A stretch of DNA of 64,000 bases from Borrelia anserina Es (GTDB lineage: Bacteria; Spirochaetota; Spirochaetia; Borreliales; Borreliaceae): contig NZ_CP013704.1 in assembly GCF_001936255.1 (NCBI RefSeq), positions 806,001 to 870,000 of the forward strand, written 5' to 3'. The position numbers and the translations under genes were made by a program. The notes beneath the pieces are model-generated. The model saw only the letters and a list, made by a program, of their open reading frames with translations, was not told where the DNA came from and did not search any database. Below are positions 16,433 to 25,289 of the stretch, piece by piece; position 1 is the stretch's first letter, and each line of letters opens with the position of its first letter.

Positions 16433-17748
16433 TGTTTTGGAATAATATAATAACAAAAATAGACAGTTTTTATAAAAAAAATTATTTAATTAAAAGAAAA
16501 GTAATTGTTGCTTTTTCTGGAGGTGCAGATTCTACTACTTTGCTATTGGGTTTAAGGGAGTATTTAAATAATAATATAGTTGCATTTTATTTTGCGCATT
16601 ATATAAGGTCAGAATTTGAACAAAATCTAGAAATAGAGCATATAAAAAAGTTTTGTAATTTTCATGATATTGCTTTTCAAATAAAGAGATGCGATGTTGA
16701 TATAAAGGAAAAATCTAGGCAGTTTAATATGTCAGTTGAAGAGTTAGCTAGAAAATATCGTTATGATGCTTTGTTAAAGGCTCTTGAAGAAAATAGGGCT
16801 AGTTATATTGCTCTTGCACATAATGAAAATGATCAATTTGAGACTTTAGTGATGAGATTTTTTCAAGGCTCATTTTTAGATGGATTTTCCGGTATTCCAG
16901 TTGTCAATAGCAATATTATTAGGCCTTTACTTGAGGTATCAAGGAAAGAGATTGAAGAATTTCTTTCCTTGAATAATATCGTCTATTTTATTGATAGTAC
17001 TAATCATGAAGATTTGTATTTAAGAAATAGAATTAGAAATAATCTTATGCCAGTTATTGGAAAAATTTTTAAAGGATATGCAAAAGGTTTAAAAAGAATA
17101 TCTAATTTTTCAAGTGAACTTGTAGATTATTTTGACAGAGAGAATTTTCTTCCCCATGTTAAGGGTAATTATTATTATTCTTTTGATGCTATGACTTTTT
17201 TTAGATTGCCTCGATATTTAGTTTTTAGGAGTCTTTTTAAGATTTTAAATTTGAAAGGAATTGTATCTGGTTTATCATATGGAGCTTTAGGTGAGATTTT
17301 TAGGGTAAATCTTGCTGATAAAAAGAGTCAGATTTTACTTAAAACTAATGAATTTTTTTTGGAAAAGCGTAAGGATAAAGTTAATCTTGTCTTTAGAGAA
17401 GCTGAAGAGATGCGTGAACCTTTTGATTTTTTTTTAAGAGTTAATGAGTATCATAGTTTATCTTTGGGTAAGATTTTGTTAGAATATTTGGAGTGTAAGG
17501 ATGATTCTATATTGACAGTGAGATGTTGTTCTTATGAGTTTGGGCATAGATTTTTTAAAAATAAGTTACAATCAAAAAAGTTCTTTTCTAAGTTTGTAAG
17601 ATGTAATCCACTTTATTTAATGTTATTAGTGTTAAATGATAAGATAATTGGAATTATTGATTTAAATACTTTAAACTTAATGTGGAGTAATAAGAGTATT
17701 CTTACAAGAATTAGTATATCTTTGTTCGGAGGATTTTTAAAGGAATGA
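16432..17748 (+). CDS. tilS: TilS, tRNA(Ile)-lysidine synthetase
   Basis: TilS makes lysidine at C34 of the CAU-anticodon tRNA-Ile, an essential step for AUA decoding. AUA is a frequent codon in this AT-rich genome. The 438-residue protein has the PP-loop VAFSGGADSTTLLLGL, then AHYIRSEFEQN, ALAHNENDQFETLVMRFFQG and NHEDLYLRNRIRNNLMP, followed by the C-terminal TilS domain. The ATG at 16432 gives TGATG coupling with pth; the TTG one codon earlier is less likely. ftsH starts within its last four bases. Confidence 0.94.
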   Translation: MFWNNIITKIDSFYKKNYLIKRKVIVAFSGGADSTTLLLGLREYLNNNIVAFYFAHYIRSEFEQNLEIEHIKKFCNFHDIAFQIKRCDVDIKEKSRQFNMSVEELARKYRYDALLKALEENRASYIALAHNENDQFETLVMRFFQGSFLDGFSGIPVVNSNIIRPLLEVSRKEIEEFLSLNNIVYFIDSTNHEDLYLRNRIRNNLMPVIGKIFKGYAKGLKRISNFSSELVDYFDRENFLPHVKGNYYYSFDAMTFFRLPRYLVFRSLFKILNLKGIVSGLSYGALGEIFRVNLADKKSQILLKTNEFFLEKRKDKVNLVFREAEEMREPFDFFLRVNEYHSLSLGKILLEYLECKDDSILTVRCCSYEFGHRFFKNKLQSKKFFSKFVRCNPLYLMLLVLNDKIIGIIDLNTLNLMWSNKSILTRISISLFGGFLKE

Positions 17749-19652
17749 ATATTAATGATAATAATTTGAATAATAATGGTAAATCTAATAACAAAAAGAA
17801 AAATAAGAATTGGATTTTAGTTCTTGTTATAGTTTTCTTAATTTTAGCAATATTCATGTCTTATTTTATACGGGGCGGAGAGAATTATAAGAATGTGCCT
17901 TATAGTACGTTTCAAACTTATCTAGATAGTGGTTTAATTGAGTCAGCTGTCATAATTGATAAAAGCCAGATTCAATTTGTTGTTAAAAATTTAAATTCGG
18001 GGAAATCTTATTTCTCTACTAGTATTCCTTATTTTGATATTAATCTACTTTCTGAACTTAGGGCTAGGAGAGTTGAGTTCAGTGCTGGTAAGAGTCAATC
18101 ATCTTTAATTGGTGTTGTTCTTCAAACTTTACCATGGGTATTATTTTTTGTTTTCTTCTTCTTTATATTTCGTCAAACTCAAGGTGGTGGGGGCAAGGTT
18201 TTTTCATTTGGGAAAAGCAATGCTCAAAAGTATGAGGCAGGCAAAAATAAGGTTACATTTAGAGATGTTGCTGGGCAAGAAGAGGCTAAGCAGGAACTTA
18301 GAGAAGTAGTTGAATTTCTTAAAAATCCTAAGAAGTTTGAAAAGATAGGTGCTAGGATTCCAAAGGGTGTTCTTTTAGTTGGATCTCCTGGAACAGGAAA
18401 GACATTGCTTGCCAAAGCTGTCGCAGGTGAGGCGGGTGTAAATTTCTTTCATATGTCTGGTTCTGATTTTGTTGAGATGTTTGTGGGAGTTGGGGCAAGT
18501 CGTGTTAGAGATTTGTTTGATAATGCAAGAAAAAATGCTCCTTGTATAATTTTTATTGATGAACTTGATGCTGTGGGAAGAAGTCGTGGAGCTGGTCTTG
18601 GTGGTGGTCATGATGAGAGAGAGCAAACTCTTAATCAGTTGTTGGTAGAAATGGATGGTTTTGGAACATATACTAATGTGATTGTAATGGCAGCAACAAA
18701 TAGGCCTGATGTTCTTGATTCTGCTTTGCTTAGACCTGGTAGATTTGACAGACAGGTAACAGTTACTCTTCCTGATGTTAAAGAAAGAGAAGCAATACTT
18801 AATATACATGCTCAGAGGACTAAACTTTCAAAGGAAATTGATTTAAAGATAATAGCAAGAGCTACTCCTGGTGTTAGTGGTGCTGATCTTGCAAATTTGA
18901 TTAATGAAAGTGCTTTAATTGCTGCAAGGAATAATCAATCCGAGATTCTTATGCATGATTTGGAAGAAGCTAGAGATAAGATATTAATGGGTGTTGCTAA
19001 AAAATCTATGACTATTACTGATAAGCAGAAACTTGAAACAGCTTATCATGAGGCAGGACATGCGTTATTGCATTATTATCTTGAACATGCTGATCCTTTG
19101 CATAAGGTTACTATTATTCCTAGAGGTAGAGCTCTTGGGGTTGCTTTTTCTCTTCCTAGAGAGGATAGACTTTCAATAAATAAAAATCAGATTCTTGATA
19201 AGATTAAGATATGTTATGGAGGTTATGCTAGTGAGAAGATTAATTTGGGCTTTACTACAGCTGGTGTGCAGAATGATTTGATGCAGGCTACTAATTTGGC
19301 AAAGAAAATGGTTACAGAGTGGGGCATGGGAGAAGATGTAGGACCAATATTTTTAGTAGATGATGAAGCTCCGATTTTTCTTCCAAAAGAATTTTCTAAG
19401 CCAAAAGCATATTCTGAGAATACTGCTGATAGAGTGGATAGAGAAGTTAAAAAAATTCTTGAAGGATGTTTGAAAGAGGCATCGGATATTTTAATGAAAC
19501 ATAAGGAGCAGTTGGTTAAGCTTGCAGAAGCCTTGGTGGCAAGGGAGACTTTGACAGATAATGAAGTAAGAGAGCTTTTAGGGTTTGAAATGATTGAGGG
19601 TGATAATGAAAAAATTTTAAAGGAGTCTAACTTAGGGATAGTCAATGTGTGA
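17745..19652 (+). CDS. ftsH: FtsH, membrane ATP-dependent zinc metalloprotease
   Basis: The 635-residue AAA+ protease degrades misassembled membrane and regulatory proteins. The N-terminus has membrane segments near residues 24-42 and 125-147 flanking a periplasmic domain. The AAA module shows Walker A GSPGTGKT (G213), Walker [13 protein letters not shown], and the second region of homology [20 protein letters not shown]. The protease domain has zinc site HEAGH starting at H435. The Asn-rich first 20 residues are typical of this genus. ATGA overlap with tilS, the order seen in many bacteria. Confidence 0.97.
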   Translation: MNINDNNLNNNGKSNNKKKNKNWILVLVIVFLILAIFMSYFIRGGENYKNVPYSTFQTYLDSGLIESAVIIDKSQIQFVVKNLNSGKSYFSTSIPYFDINLLSELRARRVEFSAGKSQSSLIGVVLQTLPWVLFFVFFFFIFRQTQGGGGKVFSFGKSNAQKYEAGKNKVTFRDVAGQEEAKQELREVVEFLKNPKKFEKIGARIPKGVLLVGSPGTGKTLLAKAVAGEAGVNFFHMSGSDFVEMFVGVGASRVRDLFDNARKNAPCIIFIDELDAVGRSRGAGLGGGHDEREQTLNQLLVEMDGFGTYTNVIVMAATNRPDVLDSALLRPGRFDRQVTVTLPDVKEREAILNIHAQRTKLSKEIDLKIIARATPGVSGADLANLINESALIAARNNQSEILMHDLEEARDKILMGVAKKSMTITDKQKLETAYHEAGHALLHYYLEHADPLHKVTIIPRGRALGVAFSLPREDRLSINKNQILDKIKICYGGYASEKINLGFTTAGVQNDLMQATNLAKKMVTEWGMGEDVGPIFLVDDEAPIFLPKEFSKPKAYSENTADRVDREVKKILEGCLKEASDILMKHKEQLVKLAEALVARETLTDNEVRELLGFEMIEGDNEKILKESNLGIVNV

Positions 19653-19673
19653 ATAAAGTTTTTAAGGAGTCTT

Positions 19674-21152
19674 ATGGGTGTCTTAAAAATTATATTTTTG
19701 GTTTTAAGTTTGGCAAACTTGAATGCTGGTTTAAAGGATATAAATAATCATATATCGGAAATTCTTTTTATTGAAGCTAAAAATTTTGCTGGTACTCAGA
19801 GGGAGCTTGATATGCTTTATGGTTCTCTTGAGTTTAATTTAAAGAACTCAGATTCCCTTTATAGACTTTCATTAAGAAATGATATTTCATTGTTAGATAG
19901 AATTTATTTGTTAAGATCTGCTATAGAAATTGATAATTTTAAGTTTGTAAAGCCTAGAGATTTATATTATCAGTATTTTTCATTGATTTTGAGTCAAAAT
20001 GAAGATATCTCTGAAAATAGAAATATTATTGAGCTTTATGATAAACTGGACGGTGACTTGCAGAATGATAAAGATTTGGTTTACATGAGGCTTGAAGCTT
20101 CTAATAGACTTAAGGATTTTAAGGGGAGTTTTGATAAAGTATTAGAAAATTCTTTTGCTATGTATGGTGATGATTTAAGGTTTTTTAAATGGTTTCTGAG
20201 AGAAGATAAGTTTTTTCCAAGTCTTTTTAGTAAACTTAAATTAAAAGAAGATTCTTTTTTCAAAAGTGATAATATTGATTTTATTTTTAAAAATACAACA
20301 TTAAATGAATCTAATTCCATTGCTTTATTTACTTTTTTAAAGAATAAGAGTAAAAAATTAAATGGTGTACAGAGTACATATTTGCTTAAATATAAACTCT
20401 TAACACCTGATGAAGCTTATATGTTTTTTAAAGATGAGCCTCCCGAAATAATAGGTGAATATAAAATGTTTTATGAACTTTTAAGAGATCCTATTATACA
20501 AGATGAATTTTTAAGTCATTATAAGAATTTGTCTGGCACATATTTTGTGAATGATAAAAATAGTGTTGTAGTATTTGAGGATGGAAGTTTAGTAAGTTTT
20601 TTTTCACAAATAGTGAACTATTCTACAGATTTAAGCTTAGAAGAGAAGTATTTTAATAAAGTTTATTTCAAAGATAAAATTCCTATTCGTTATGAAAATA
20701 CCTTGCTTGGTTATAAGGTTAGTTATTCTGTTTATCCTTATGTTAGTATGATTGAGGTGGATTATCCAGATAAAAGATGTGTATATACTTTTGCTTTAGA
20801 TTCTTTTCGATATGAAATTTTTGATGATTTTGGTTATAGTTTTGATTATGTAGGTATTAATGAATTTTTAATGGCTGATGTTCCAGAAATTTTTCGTCCT
20901 ATTATGTTAAGCTTAAATCCAAAACGAGTGTCTGATTTAAAGATTCAAAAGAGTTTAATAGAGAAGAGAGTCTTTAATAATTTTGATGTTATTGAAATTA
21001 AAAATTATTCTTTTGGAGATTTGATTTCAGTTTATAAAAAGATTAATGGTGCTAAAAGGTTTAATTATGTTGAAATTTATGATAAAGGAGTTTTAAAAGT
21101 TAGGAGAGTTATTTTAGATGATAGTTTTGATGTTTATCATAACTTTAATTAG
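19674..21152 (+). CDS. Exported protein of unknown function, downstream of ftsH
   Basis: A 492-residue protein with an N-terminal signal peptide (MGVLKIIFLVLSLANLNAG). I recognise no catalytic family. The first half is helical with Asp/Glu/Lys-rich repeats around DRIYLLRSAIEIDN and NRNIIELYDKLDGDLQND, possibly TPR-like. The second half is rich in aromatic residues and looks like beta-structure (YLLKYKLLTPDEAYMFF, YFVNDKNSVVVFEDGS). It sits 21 bases after ftsH with AAGGAG before the ATG, and 20 bases before the HtrA-like gene. A periplasmic or outer-membrane-associated role is an inference from the signal peptide only. Confidence 0.7.
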   Translation: MGVLKIIFLVLSLANLNAGLKDINNHISEILFIEAKNFAGTQRELDMLYGSLEFNLKNSDSLYRLSLRNDISLLDRIYLLRSAIEIDNFKFVKPRDLYYQYFSLILSQNEDISENRNIIELYDKLDGDLQNDKDLVYMRLEASNRLKDFKGSFDKVLENSFAMYGDDLRFFKWFLREDKFFPSLFSKLKLKEDSFFKSDNIDFIFKNTTLNESNSIALFTFLKNKSKKLNGVQSTYLLKYKLLTPDEAYMFFKDEPPEIIGEYKMFYELLRDPIIQDEFLSHYKNLSGTYFVNDKNSVVVFEDGSLVSFFSQIVNYSTDLSLEEKYFNKVYFKDKIPIRYENTLLGYKVSYSVYPYVSMIEVDYPDKRCVYTFALDSFRYEIFDDFGYSFDYVGINEFLMADVPEIFRPIMLSLNPKRVSDLKIQKSLIEKRVFNNFDVIEIKNYSFGDLISVYKKINGAKRFNYVEIYDKGVLKVRRVILDDSFDVYHNFN

Positions 21153-21172
21153 CTTTTAAAAGTTAGTTGTTG

Positions 21173-22810
21173 ATGCATAGGAAAATTTTTATTATTTTGA
21201 TGTTAATTTTTTCATGCAGTACAATAAAAGACGTCGATGATAAGCAGATTTATTATATTCCATCTGAAAGTATAAGTAAGCATATAGAAGATAATAATTT
21301 TGAAGTTGCTCTTTCAAGTTATTACAATCTAAAAAATAGTGGTTTTGAGATGGATCAATCTATCTTAGACTTGAAAGATAGAGCTTTATCTGAAATCAAA
21401 AATGAATATCTTAAATTTTGTAGGGAAAAAGATTATGAGAGAGCATTCTTTAAGCTTGAGACTTTAAATTTATTTGGTATCATGCTGGGTGAGAGTAAAG
21501 AACATTTAATTTTGAATCATCTTAAGAGTTTAAGGCTCAAGGACCCAATGCTTGCAAGTTTTTTTGCAAAGTATTACTTATTTGATAATGCTTTTGATTC
21601 TTTAAAAAATTTTTTTGTTAATGAAAAATATCTTTCAAGGAATATCTTGCTTGATACGGCTGTTTTAACAGTTTGGGTAGATATGGGTACTAAAATTTTA
21701 AACGGCCATGTACTGCCAAATATTGTTTTGGGATCTGCTTTTGTTATTGATAGTCTTAACGGATATGCTTTAACCAATTATCATATAATTAGTTCTCAGG
21801 TTGATAGTGATTATCATGGAGTTTCCAGTCTTTATGTAAGACTTCCAAGAGGCAAAGGTGAGAAATTGCCTGCAAAAGTAATTGCTTATTCAAAAGAAAT
21901 GGATCTTGCTTTAATTAAGATTCCATTTAAATTAGATCATCAATTTAATTTGAGTTATTCTTCAAATATTAATGTTGGTGATAGAATTTATGCTATGGGT
22001 TCTCCCATGGGCTTCGAGAAGACTATTACTTCAGGGATAATCTCTGGCAAGAATAGAAATTTGTTATCTGTGGGTGATTCTTACCAAATTGATGCTGCCA
22101 TTAATCAGGGAAATTCTGGGGGGCCTGTTGTAAATGAAAATGGTAAGTTTGTTGGGCTTACATTTGCTGGTATTGTGCATTCTCAAGGTCTTAATTTTGT
22201 TATACCGTCAAAATGGGTTTTAAAGGTCTTACCATTTATGTATGGAGGTGGCATTTTGAGAAATAAGTGGTTAGGATTTACTTTTTTTGAAAGTATGAAA
22301 AACCTGGAGATATCATATGTAGCTCCTAATTCTCCTGCAGATATTGGTGGATTGAAGAGTGGAGATTTTATCCTGAGTGTTAATTCTTTGAAATTTGAGA
22401 GCTTAAAAGATCTTCAATATTATGTTTTACAAAGAAAGTCTATGTTAAAAATTAGGTATAAGAGAAATGATAAGGAGTATGAGAGTTATTTATATCCACA
22501 AGATCGGCCGGAAGATATTATTGAGAGTATTGTAGAACGAGATTCTTTTAGGAATTTGATGAGAATTTTTTTGGGTTTAAATTTAAGTTTAATTTCTGGG
22601 AGAGAGTATAGAGTTTCTAAGGTGTTTTTTAATAGTCTTGGGGATGAACTTAATTTTAAGGTCAATGATGAAATTTTTGTTTATGATTTTAAATATGTTA
22701 AATATAAAAGAGTATTTATCTTATTGCTTTATGTTAAAAGATTGTTTTCAGGATATTTAGGAACCCCTATGCAGTTTATTATTCCTTTTGATTCTATTGT
22801 ATTTGTGTAA
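21173..22810 (+). CDS. HtrA/DegP-like trypsin-fold serine protease, predicted lipoprotein
   Basis: About 545 residues. The N-terminus ends in a lipobox-like LIFSC, predicting a lipid-anchored protein. An extra helical domain (about residues 25-165) precedes a trypsin-like S1C domain with the complete triad: His204 in LTNYHII, Asp244 in MDLALIKI and Ser315 in GNSGGPV. A PDZ-like segment follows (SYVAPNSPADIGGLKSGDFILSVN), then a further C-terminal domain. HtrA-family enzymes act in periplasmic or surface quality control. The ATG at 21173 is preferred to two upstream in-frame TTGs, but no strong ribosome-binding site distinguishes them. It would be separate from any classical DegP elsewhere in the genome. 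Confidence 0.85.
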   Translation: MHRKIFIILMLIFSCSTIKDVDDKQIYYIPSESISKHIEDNNFEVALSSYYNLKNSGFEMDQSILDLKDRALSEIKNEYLKFCREKDYERAFFKLETLNLFGIMLGESKEHLILNHLKSLRLKDPMLASFFAKYYLFDNAFDSLKNFFVNEKYLSRNILLDTAVLTVWVDMGTKILNGHVLPNIVLGSAFVIDSLNGYALTNYHIISSQVDSDYHGVSSLYVRLPRGKGEKLPAKVIAYSKEMDLALIKIPFKLDHQFNLSYSSNINVGDRIYAMGSPMGFEKTITSGIISGKNRNLLSVGDSYQIDAAINQGNSGGPVVNENGKFVGLTFAGIVHSQGLNFVIPSKWVLKVLPFMYGGGILRNKWLGFTFFESMKNLEISYVAPNSPADIGGLKSGDFILSVNSLKFESLKDLQYYVLQRKSMLKIRYKRNDKEYESYLYPQDRPEDIIESIVERDSFRNLMRIFLGLNLSLISGREYRVSKVFFNSLGDELNFKVNDEIFVYDFKYVKYKRVFILLLYVKRLFSGYLGTPMQFIIPFDSIVFV

Positions 22811-22841
22811 AAAATGTTTAATATTTGTGGAGTTGATTTTT

Positions 22842-23948
22842 ATGAGCTTTTATCTGAATTTGGTAAGTGGAGGTACTGAATCTAAGCTTGATAATATTTT
22901 ATCTATTAGTCACTTTAATTTTAAAGATAATTTGAATTTAATACTTATAATTGGTCCTATGGGTAGTGGTAAGACAGAATACGCTGCTAAGATCTATAAG
23001 GATTCTCTTGTTATTAAGAGTAAATCTTCTAAAGTTTTAAGTTCCATTACCAAGGGACGTAGAAATAGGGCTAATGTATTCTTTATTAGAAATGTTCTTG
23101 ATAAGAAGAGGTTTAATGATTATCCTGAAAATGTTATTCCTTATAGGGGTGGTGGGAGTGATAAGATTGATGGAATTGATTTTGCAGGTAGTTCTTTTGA
23201 TGTAGATCAATTAATAGATAATAATCCTGAATATGGAACTTTTATTATTGATGAAACTTGTTTTTATGATGAACGTTTGGTTTTTATTTTAAATAAAATT
23301 GCATTAGATTCAAATGTGTTATTTGTACTTCCTACTTTACTTTATAATTTTAGGAAAGAGATATTTAATAATACTGCTAAACTGTTGATAGAATATTCAG
23401 ATAAAATTTGTCGTCTTGGTGCTTATTGTGAGCATATTAATTGTATGGATGAGTCTTTTTTAACATACAGATATTATTTTTATAGAGGAAAGGAAATAGC
23501 TGCACCTTATTTTGATCCTTTATTGATTGTTGGTGGTGATGAGATTGTTGAGTCTGCTGTTTATCCAAATTATGCTACAAGGTGCTCTAAGCATCATTAT
23601 CTTGTTGGTAGGGAATATTTTTTTACTATTCTTAAACCTTTTGCATTATTATATGCTCAAGGTGATAAAAAGTTGCTTGAGGCAGAGATTGTCGGCTTGA
23701 GCAGTAATGTGAGGAATTCAAATTTTGCAAATTCTCTTTTAATTGAGTCTAGGGGAAAATATGATATTGAGGTTTTAGAAAATTTGTTAAAATTGCCTTT
23801 CTTAGCTGAGAGGGCTTTGATTACGCTTTCATTAGAGTATAATATCCTTAGCAAGGAAGATTTTAAAGAGCTTATTAATAAATTTTCTCTTAGTAAAGAC
23901 TATATTCGAAAAGTAATTGTTTTAAGAGAGCATAAATGGATCCTTTAA
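22842..23948 (+). CDS. Thymidine-kinase-like P-loop protein with long C-terminal extension
   Basis: A 368-residue protein whose first 250 or so residues resemble type II thymidine kinase. Walker A is GPMGSGKTEYA (from G38), the TK signature Asp-Glu pair is FIIDETCFYD (D137, E138), and a Cys-rich segment CRLGAYCEHINC resembles the zinc-binding lasso region. Typical bacterial TK is about 200 residues; the C-terminal 120 residues are helical and have no match I recognise. The ATG at 22842 with TGGAG upstream is favoured over the long upstream in-frame extension, which overlaps the protease gene. A role in thymidine salvage fits the nearby tmk, but substrate is inferred. Confidence 0.75.
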   Translation: MSFYLNLVSGGTESKLDNILSISHFNFKDNLNLILIIGPMGSGKTEYAAKIYKDSLVIKSKSSKVLSSITKGRRNRANVFFIRNVLDKKRFNDYPENVIPYRGGGSDKIDGIDFAGSSFDVDQLIDNNPEYGTFIIDETCFYDERLVFILNKIALDSNVLFVLPTLLYNFRKEIFNNTAKLLIEYSDKICRLGAYCEHINCMDESFLTYRYYFYRGKEIAAPYFDPLLIVGGDEIVESAVYPNYATRCSKHHYLVGREYFFTILKPFALLYAQGDKKLLEAEIVGLSSNVRNSNFANSLLIESRGKYDIEVLENLLKLPFLAERALITLSLEYNILSKEDFKELINKFSLSKDYIRKVIVLREHKWIL

Positions 23949-23954
23949 AAGGAT
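23940..23954. terminator. short palindrome between convergent genes
   Basis: ATCCTTTAAAAGGAT is a perfect palindrome with 7-bp arms spanning the 3' end of the TK-like gene, and the stop of the facing gene is two bases beyond. No T-run follows in either direction, so it is at best a weak bidirectional terminator. Confidence 0.3.
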
Positions 23955-23955
23955 A

Positions 23956-24573
23956 TTAATAGTAATTTGGTCTTTTTTGAAAAAAATTCTTTGTTTTTTC
24001 AATACGCATTAATTCTTTTTCAATAATATCATAATAGTTAAGTTCTTTCATTTTAATTCTATGATATTCATTTTCCCAGTTTGTTATCATATCACCTTGC
24101 ATTTTAGTGAATTTATATTTGTCCAATTGTTCGTAGTATTTTAAAGCTTCTGTGTAGTAATTAGCAGCTATTTTATAAAAATTTGTAGCTTGATTTAAGT
24201 TTTCAAGGAACCCTTTTTTTTGGGGGGTTTTATAAAAATATGCATATCGTATATCGAATAAGTCTCCTAAGTATAGATGTTGCTTGACAAGAAGCAGATT
24301 TACATGCATTTTAAAGAGGAGTTTATATTTATCCCATTCTTCTCTTGTTTCTGTTTTTGCTAAAGAGTAGTTTGGGTTGCCAAATGGGTATTTTAATGCA
24401 TTTTGTAAAAAAAATATATTCCTTTTATAGTTATCGGGTTTTCTTTTCATTTGTTCATTAAAAATGACATACCATTGTTCAGCATAGAAAAATTTTGATG
24501 ATGCATTTATATTATTTATAGGTAGAATTGAAAATATTACTAGACATGATGCAAAAAAATTTTTATGGTGCAT
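23956..24573 (-). CDS. Secreted hypothetical protein
   Basis: The 205-residue protein has a signal peptide (MHHKNFFASCLVIFSILPINNINA) and an all-helical mature part rich in Tyr, Lys and Glu. Repeated motifs such as NQATNFYKIAANYYTEALKYYEQLDKYKF suggest TPR-like helix pairs. I do not recognise a family or function. A Cys at residue 10 lies in the signal region but is not in a good lipobox. It is 29 bases downstream of tmk on the same strand, so tmk and this gene probably share a transcript. Confidence 0.65.
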   Translation of the reverse strand: MHHKNFFASCLVIFSILPINNINASSKFFYAEQWYVIFNEQMKRKPDNYKRNIFFLQNALKYPFGNPNYSLAKTETREEWDKYKLLFKMHVNLLLVKQHLYLGDLFDIRYAYFYKTPQKKGFLENLNQATNFYKIAANYYTEALKYYEQLDKYKFTKMQGDMITNWENEYHRIKMKELNYYDIIEKELMRIEKTKNFFQKRPNYY

Positions 24574-24602
24574 ATTTGTGCTCTTCCCTTTAATTTATTA
24601 TA

Positions 24603-25211
24603 TTAAAATTTTATTAATTCAAAGATTTTTTGTGCGCTTATTTCTAAGTCTTTTTCATTTGAATTTACAAGGTATATAATGTCAATTAGGTCGTTAAACA
24701 TTTTGAGTGTTTCTGTATATCTAGAATTAATTTTTTTAAGTTTCGTTACTTCAATTTCAAAAAGATCAGCCTTTCTTCTATTATCTTGAATGCGCTTATA
24801 AGCAATGTTGGGGTCTGTTTTTATGAAAAAAATTTTTTCGGGCAGGGGGAAATCTTTGTTTAATTTGTATCCTAATTCTCCTTGATATGCTATAGATGAA
24901 AATAAGTATCTGTCGGTTATCACTTTTGTTTGACCTTTATTTAGTATTTTTATTATTCCGTTCTTTGTATTGTATAAATGTTCATATCTATCCGCTAAGT
25001 ACAAATAGGTCAATGATACTTGACTTAAAGGATTTTTAAAATTAGTTAGTTGCTGTCTTATGAATTCTCCAATTATTCCTTTTGATGGTTCTTGTGTAAA
25101 ATGGTACTTTAAGTTGTTATTACATAATTTTTTTAGCCTTTGAGTTATGCTTGTTTTTCCACTTCCATCAATTCCTTCTATGCAATAGAAGTTTTTTAGG
25201 ATCTTGTTCAC
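24603..25211 (-). CDS. tmk: Thymidylate kinase
   Basis: Phosphorylates dTMP to dTDP. The 202-residue protein has the P-loop CIEGIDGSGKTSITQRL, the Arg-containing TQEPSKGIIGEFIRQ loop (usually TREPGGT), the DRYLFSSIAYQG motif and a short LID region. Neighbouring TK-like and CMP-kinase-like genes in the window fit nucleotide salvage. The start is ATG; the divergent tamB gene begins within 80 bases. Confidence 0.93.
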   Translation of the reverse strand: MNKILKNFYCIEGIDGSGKTSITQRLKKLCNNNLKYHFTQEPSKGIIGEFIRQQLTNFKNPLSQVSLTYLYLADRYEHLYNTKNGIIKILNKGQTKVITDRYLFSSIAYQGELGYKLNKDFPLPEKIFFIKTDPNIAYKRIQDNRRKADLFEIEVTKLKKINSRYTETLKMFNDLIDIIYLVNSNEKDLEISAQKIFELIKF

Positions 25212-25244
25212 AAAATTTTCTCCTTAGATATTTTAATTGGTTAG

Positions 25245-25261
25245 ATACTTACTTTAAGTAT
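25245..25261. repeat. 7-bp inverted repeat in the tmk/tamB divergent promoter region
   Basis: ATACTTA (25245-25251), CTT, TAAGTAT (25255-25261), lying just before a TATAAT (25264-25269) that could serve as the tamB -10 element. The position is operator-like, but the element is short and AT-rich. Confidence 0.35.
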
Positions 25262-25289
25262 TATATAATAATAATACTTGCGTAAATAT

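Noticed and set aside
18375-18809. 144-codon minus-strand frame opposite ftsH
   Set aside because: Antisense to the AAA domain of FtsH; no start context and no recognisable protein features.
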